NCBI GenBank assembly: GCA_021796155.1
Contig: JAJYOO010000120.1
Location: 1 to 7,040 of the forward strand
DNA length: 7,040 nt
Direction: 5' to 3'
From: Chloroflexota bacterium
GTDB taxonomy: Bacteria > Chloroflexota > Anaerolineae > Anaerolineales > Villigracilaceae
This document shows positions 5,561 to 7,040 of this stretch, piece by piece (within the stretch, counting starts at the first letter, position 1; every line of letters begins with the position of its first letter). The notes below the pieces were generated by a model that saw only the letters and a list, made by a program, of their open reading frames with translations, was not told the origin of the DNA and did no database searches. The position numbers and the translations under genes were made by a program.

Positions 5561-6700
5561 TTATCTTTTCTTCGCTTCAACCTGGACTTCACGCGGCTCC
5601 AACATTCCCCAGCGGCTCGCGCCCATGTAGAGAATCTCCAGGATCAAATCATTGTAAGCGATGCCCTCCGCATCTGCCTGCAAACACAAGTCGCTGTAAC
5701 CCGGAGTCAAACCAGGCAGCGTGTTGATCTCCAATAAGCGCGGATTGCCTTCGGCGTCGAGGCGGATGTCTGTCCGCGAAATATCCAACGCGTTCAATAA
5801 GATGTGCGCGCGCCATGCAAGGTGCTGGAGTTTCTTGGTGATCTCCGGTTCAAGGTTCGCAGGGCAGAAGTAGCCGGGTGCGCCTTCCTCGCCCACACTT
5901 TTGGACTTTGCCGCCTGGCTGTAAACGTTGGGCGTCACAGAGCGACTGCTGTCCAATTCGAGAATCGGAAAACGATGAAAGCCATCCTTGTCGTACCATT
6001 CAGGATGGCGACTGTAAAGTTTTGCGTCGGAGCGGCCCATGATGCCAACGGTGAACTCGCGTCCGGGAAGGAATGTTTCGACCAATGCGGGCTGGCTGTA
6101 ATTCTCGATCACCCATTTGACGCGCTCGCGCAATTCCTTTTCATTTTTGACGACCGCTTTCAAATCCACGCCCATGCCTGTCCCTTCGCGCGCCGGCTTG
6201 ACGAAAAGCGGATAGTTCAATTCTGGCCGCAGTGATTCGTCGCCGACGATAAACTCCTGAAACGGCGCCACCGGCAAACGTCGGTCGCGCCAGATGCGCT
6301 TGGTGAGAGTCTTATCGAGCGAGATTCCGTTGGTCAGCACGCGCGAGCCGGTATACGGAATCCGCATCATTTCCAGTAATGCTGGAATCTGGGCTTCACG
6401 CGCGTCACCGCTCAATCCCTCGGCGATGTTAAAGCAAATATCGGGTTTATATTCTCGAAGACAGAATGGAAGATTTTCATCGGCCAACAGAAATTTGGTT
6501 TCGTGGCCGTCACTTTCTATTGCTTTGCGAATATGTTCGATTGTCTCAATGTGGTCGAAATCAGCGTAAGCATCGGGAGGCACCCCCGGAGGCAAAGGCT
6601 GGCTTTCATCTTTGATGTTTGCCAGCACCGCGACGCGCCAGTAGCGTTTGATGCCGCGACTGGGAGGCTGGTCTCCGCCAGGCTCCTTTATTGTGTTCAT
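5561..6700 (-). CDS. ATP-grasp protein related to D-alanine-D-alanine ligase
   Basis: A 379-residue cytoplasmic ATP-dependent carboxylate-amine ligase. Visible elements are FNIAEG (90-95), IPYTGS (114-119) with DK at 129-130, and LFVKPAREGTGMGV (165-178) with the ATP-binding Lys168 and glycine-rich loop. VETFLPGREFTVGI lies at 207-220, and DIRLD (311-315) and LLEINTLPGLTP (322-333) have Glu324 and Asn326 for Mg2+. The C-terminal half fits Ddl closely. The N-terminal half lacks the usual HGxxGEDG loop, having AEGLSGDAREAQIPA instead, and carries about 20 extra residues before the first strand. It may be a true Ddl making D-Ala-D-Ala for peptidoglycan or a relative using another substrate, so no symbol is given. 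The ATG at 6700 has GAAGGAG 8 nt upstream. It is a single-gene transcript with its own promoter and terminator. Confidence 0.9.
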   Translation of the reverse strand: MNTIKEPGGDQPPSRGIKRYWRVAVLANIKDESQPLPPGVPPDAYADFDHIETIEHIRKAIESDGHETKFLLADENLPFCLREYKPDICFNIAEGLSGDAREAQIPALLEMMRIPYTGSRVLTNGISLDKTLTKRIWRDRRLPVAPFQEFIVGDESLRPELNYPLFVKPAREGTGMGVDLKAVVKNEKELRERVKWVIENYSQPALVETFLPGREFTVGIMGRSDAKLYSRHPEWYDKDGFHRFPILELDSSRSVTPNVYSQAAKSKSVGEEGAPGYFCPANLEPEITKKLQHLAWRAHILLNALDISRTDIRLDAEGNPRLLEINTLPGLTPGYSDLCLQADAEGIAYNDLILEILYMGASRWGMLEPREVQVEAKKR

Positions 6701-6735
6701 TGCAACGGCTCCTTCAAGGAAAATATCAGGAAGCT

Positions 6736-6763
6736 AGTATATAACAATGCTCATGGATTGCAA
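6736..6763 (-). promoter_or_regulatory. Predicted promoter of the ligase-like gene
   Basis: TTGCAA (6763-6758) and TATACT (6741-6736) on the minus strand are separated by 16 bp, matching sigma70-type consensus at 4 and 5 of 6 positions. The -10 lies 35 bp before the ATG at 6700, giving a short leader with a strong ribosome site. Confidence 0.55.
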
Positions 6764-6998
6764 GAGGTAAGTTAGCTGATTCTCAGTTTATTAACGGCTG
6801 GAAACCAAATTTACATTTGTCACTGTCATTACGATGGATGTAACTGGACAAGACATGTCCTTTCAGGTATCATTGCCCCGCTTGTAACCAATTACACAGA
6901 CGCCCGGATAACGATATTATCCGGGTTCTTGTACGTGAAAGATGAATCAAGGCCGGAACCTCCGGCCTGAATTTTGAAGGATTGGCTGTGGAGGCGAC
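6764..6998. other. Divergent intergenic region with two hairpins
   Basis: No credible gene lies between the ligase promoter and the rightmost start codon. Two perfect hairpins occur: CCCGGATAA / TTATCCGGG (6903-6911 with 6917-6925, 5-nt loop) and AGGCCGGA / TCCGGCCT (6950-6957 with 6961-6968, 3-nt loop). A TTTT run follows the second at 6972-6975. Both precede the plus-strand gene start and could form a structured leader or an attenuator. A small inverted GGACA/TGTCC lies near 6848-6862. No riboswitch class is recognised. Confidence 0.45.
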
Positions 6999-7040
6999 AT
7001 GTCGGATGTGATAAAGCAAATCGCCGCGGATTTGCAAAAA
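6999..7040 (+). CDS. Start of an unidentified plus-strand gene (cut by window edge)
   Basis: ATG at 6999-7001 is preceded by GGAGG at 6990-6994 (4-nt spacing). The frame is closed upstream by a TGA at 6975-6977. The visible 14 residues read MSDVIKQIAADLQK, a plausible amphipathic N-terminal helix, with no stop before the edge. That is too short for any family call. It is divergently arranged relative to the ligase-like gene. Confidence 0.5.
   Translation, partial: MSDVIKQIAADLQK

Noticed and set aside
6800..6846. Plus-strand promoter TTGTCA / TGTAAC ahead of the rightmost gene
   Set aside because: Both hexamers are weak matches and the leader would be over 150 nt, so there is not enough support to call it.

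Overview
The window looks like a piece of a Chloroflexota chromosome, probably class Anaerolineae. This is inferred from moderate GC, the style of the proteins and the ABC-export operon architecture; no rRNA or phylogenetic marker is present to prove it. Every complete protein gene is on the minus strand. Only a 14-codon gene start at the right edge points the other way.

Layout. (1) 1-2776, minus: a three-gene exporter operon in the order HlyD/MacA-type membrane-fusion protein, MacB/LolD-type ATPase, MacB-type permease. The permease is cut by the left edge. The junctions are tight (4-bp ATGA overlap, then 4-bp gap) and a promoter with a perfect TATAAT lies upstream. (2) 2976-3047: a minus-strand terminator, a second hairpin, and a 28-nt exact copy of the 3' end of the tRNA-Ser gene found 2.36 kb to the right. 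(3) 3090-5122: an ArsR-type repressor gene overlapping an AHSA1-type SRPBCC gene, then two tandem paralogous SRPBCC genes that look AT-richer, then a decayed copy of the first SRPBCC gene's promoter and first ~20 codons. (4) 5360-5476: an intact class II tRNA-Ser(GGA) with its terminator. (5) 5561-6700: an ATP-grasp protein related to D-Ala-D-Ala ligase, with its own promoter and terminator. (6) 6701-6998: a divergent intergenic region with two hairpins, then the start of a plus-strand gene.

The main observation is that region 3 is bracketed by direct repeats made of the tRNA-Ser 3' end (19 nt of tRNA plus 9 nt of flank). The complete tRNA is at one end and the displaced fragment at the other. 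This is the geometry left by site-specific integration at a tRNA gene. The cargo is one ArsR/SRPBCC locus, two further SRPBCC genes, and the remains of a second ArsR/SRPBCC-type locus whose promoter, with a 9-bp inverted-repeat operator, now sits in front of the tandem pair. No integrase is visible, so this would be a decayed or non-autonomous insertion.

How the genes may work together: the exporter is a self-contained efflux unit. In the island, the ArsR protein plausibly represses its own SRPBCC-arsR transcript, and perhaps also the tandem SRPBCC pair through the related leader. The ligase and the tRNA are ordinary chromosomal neighbours.
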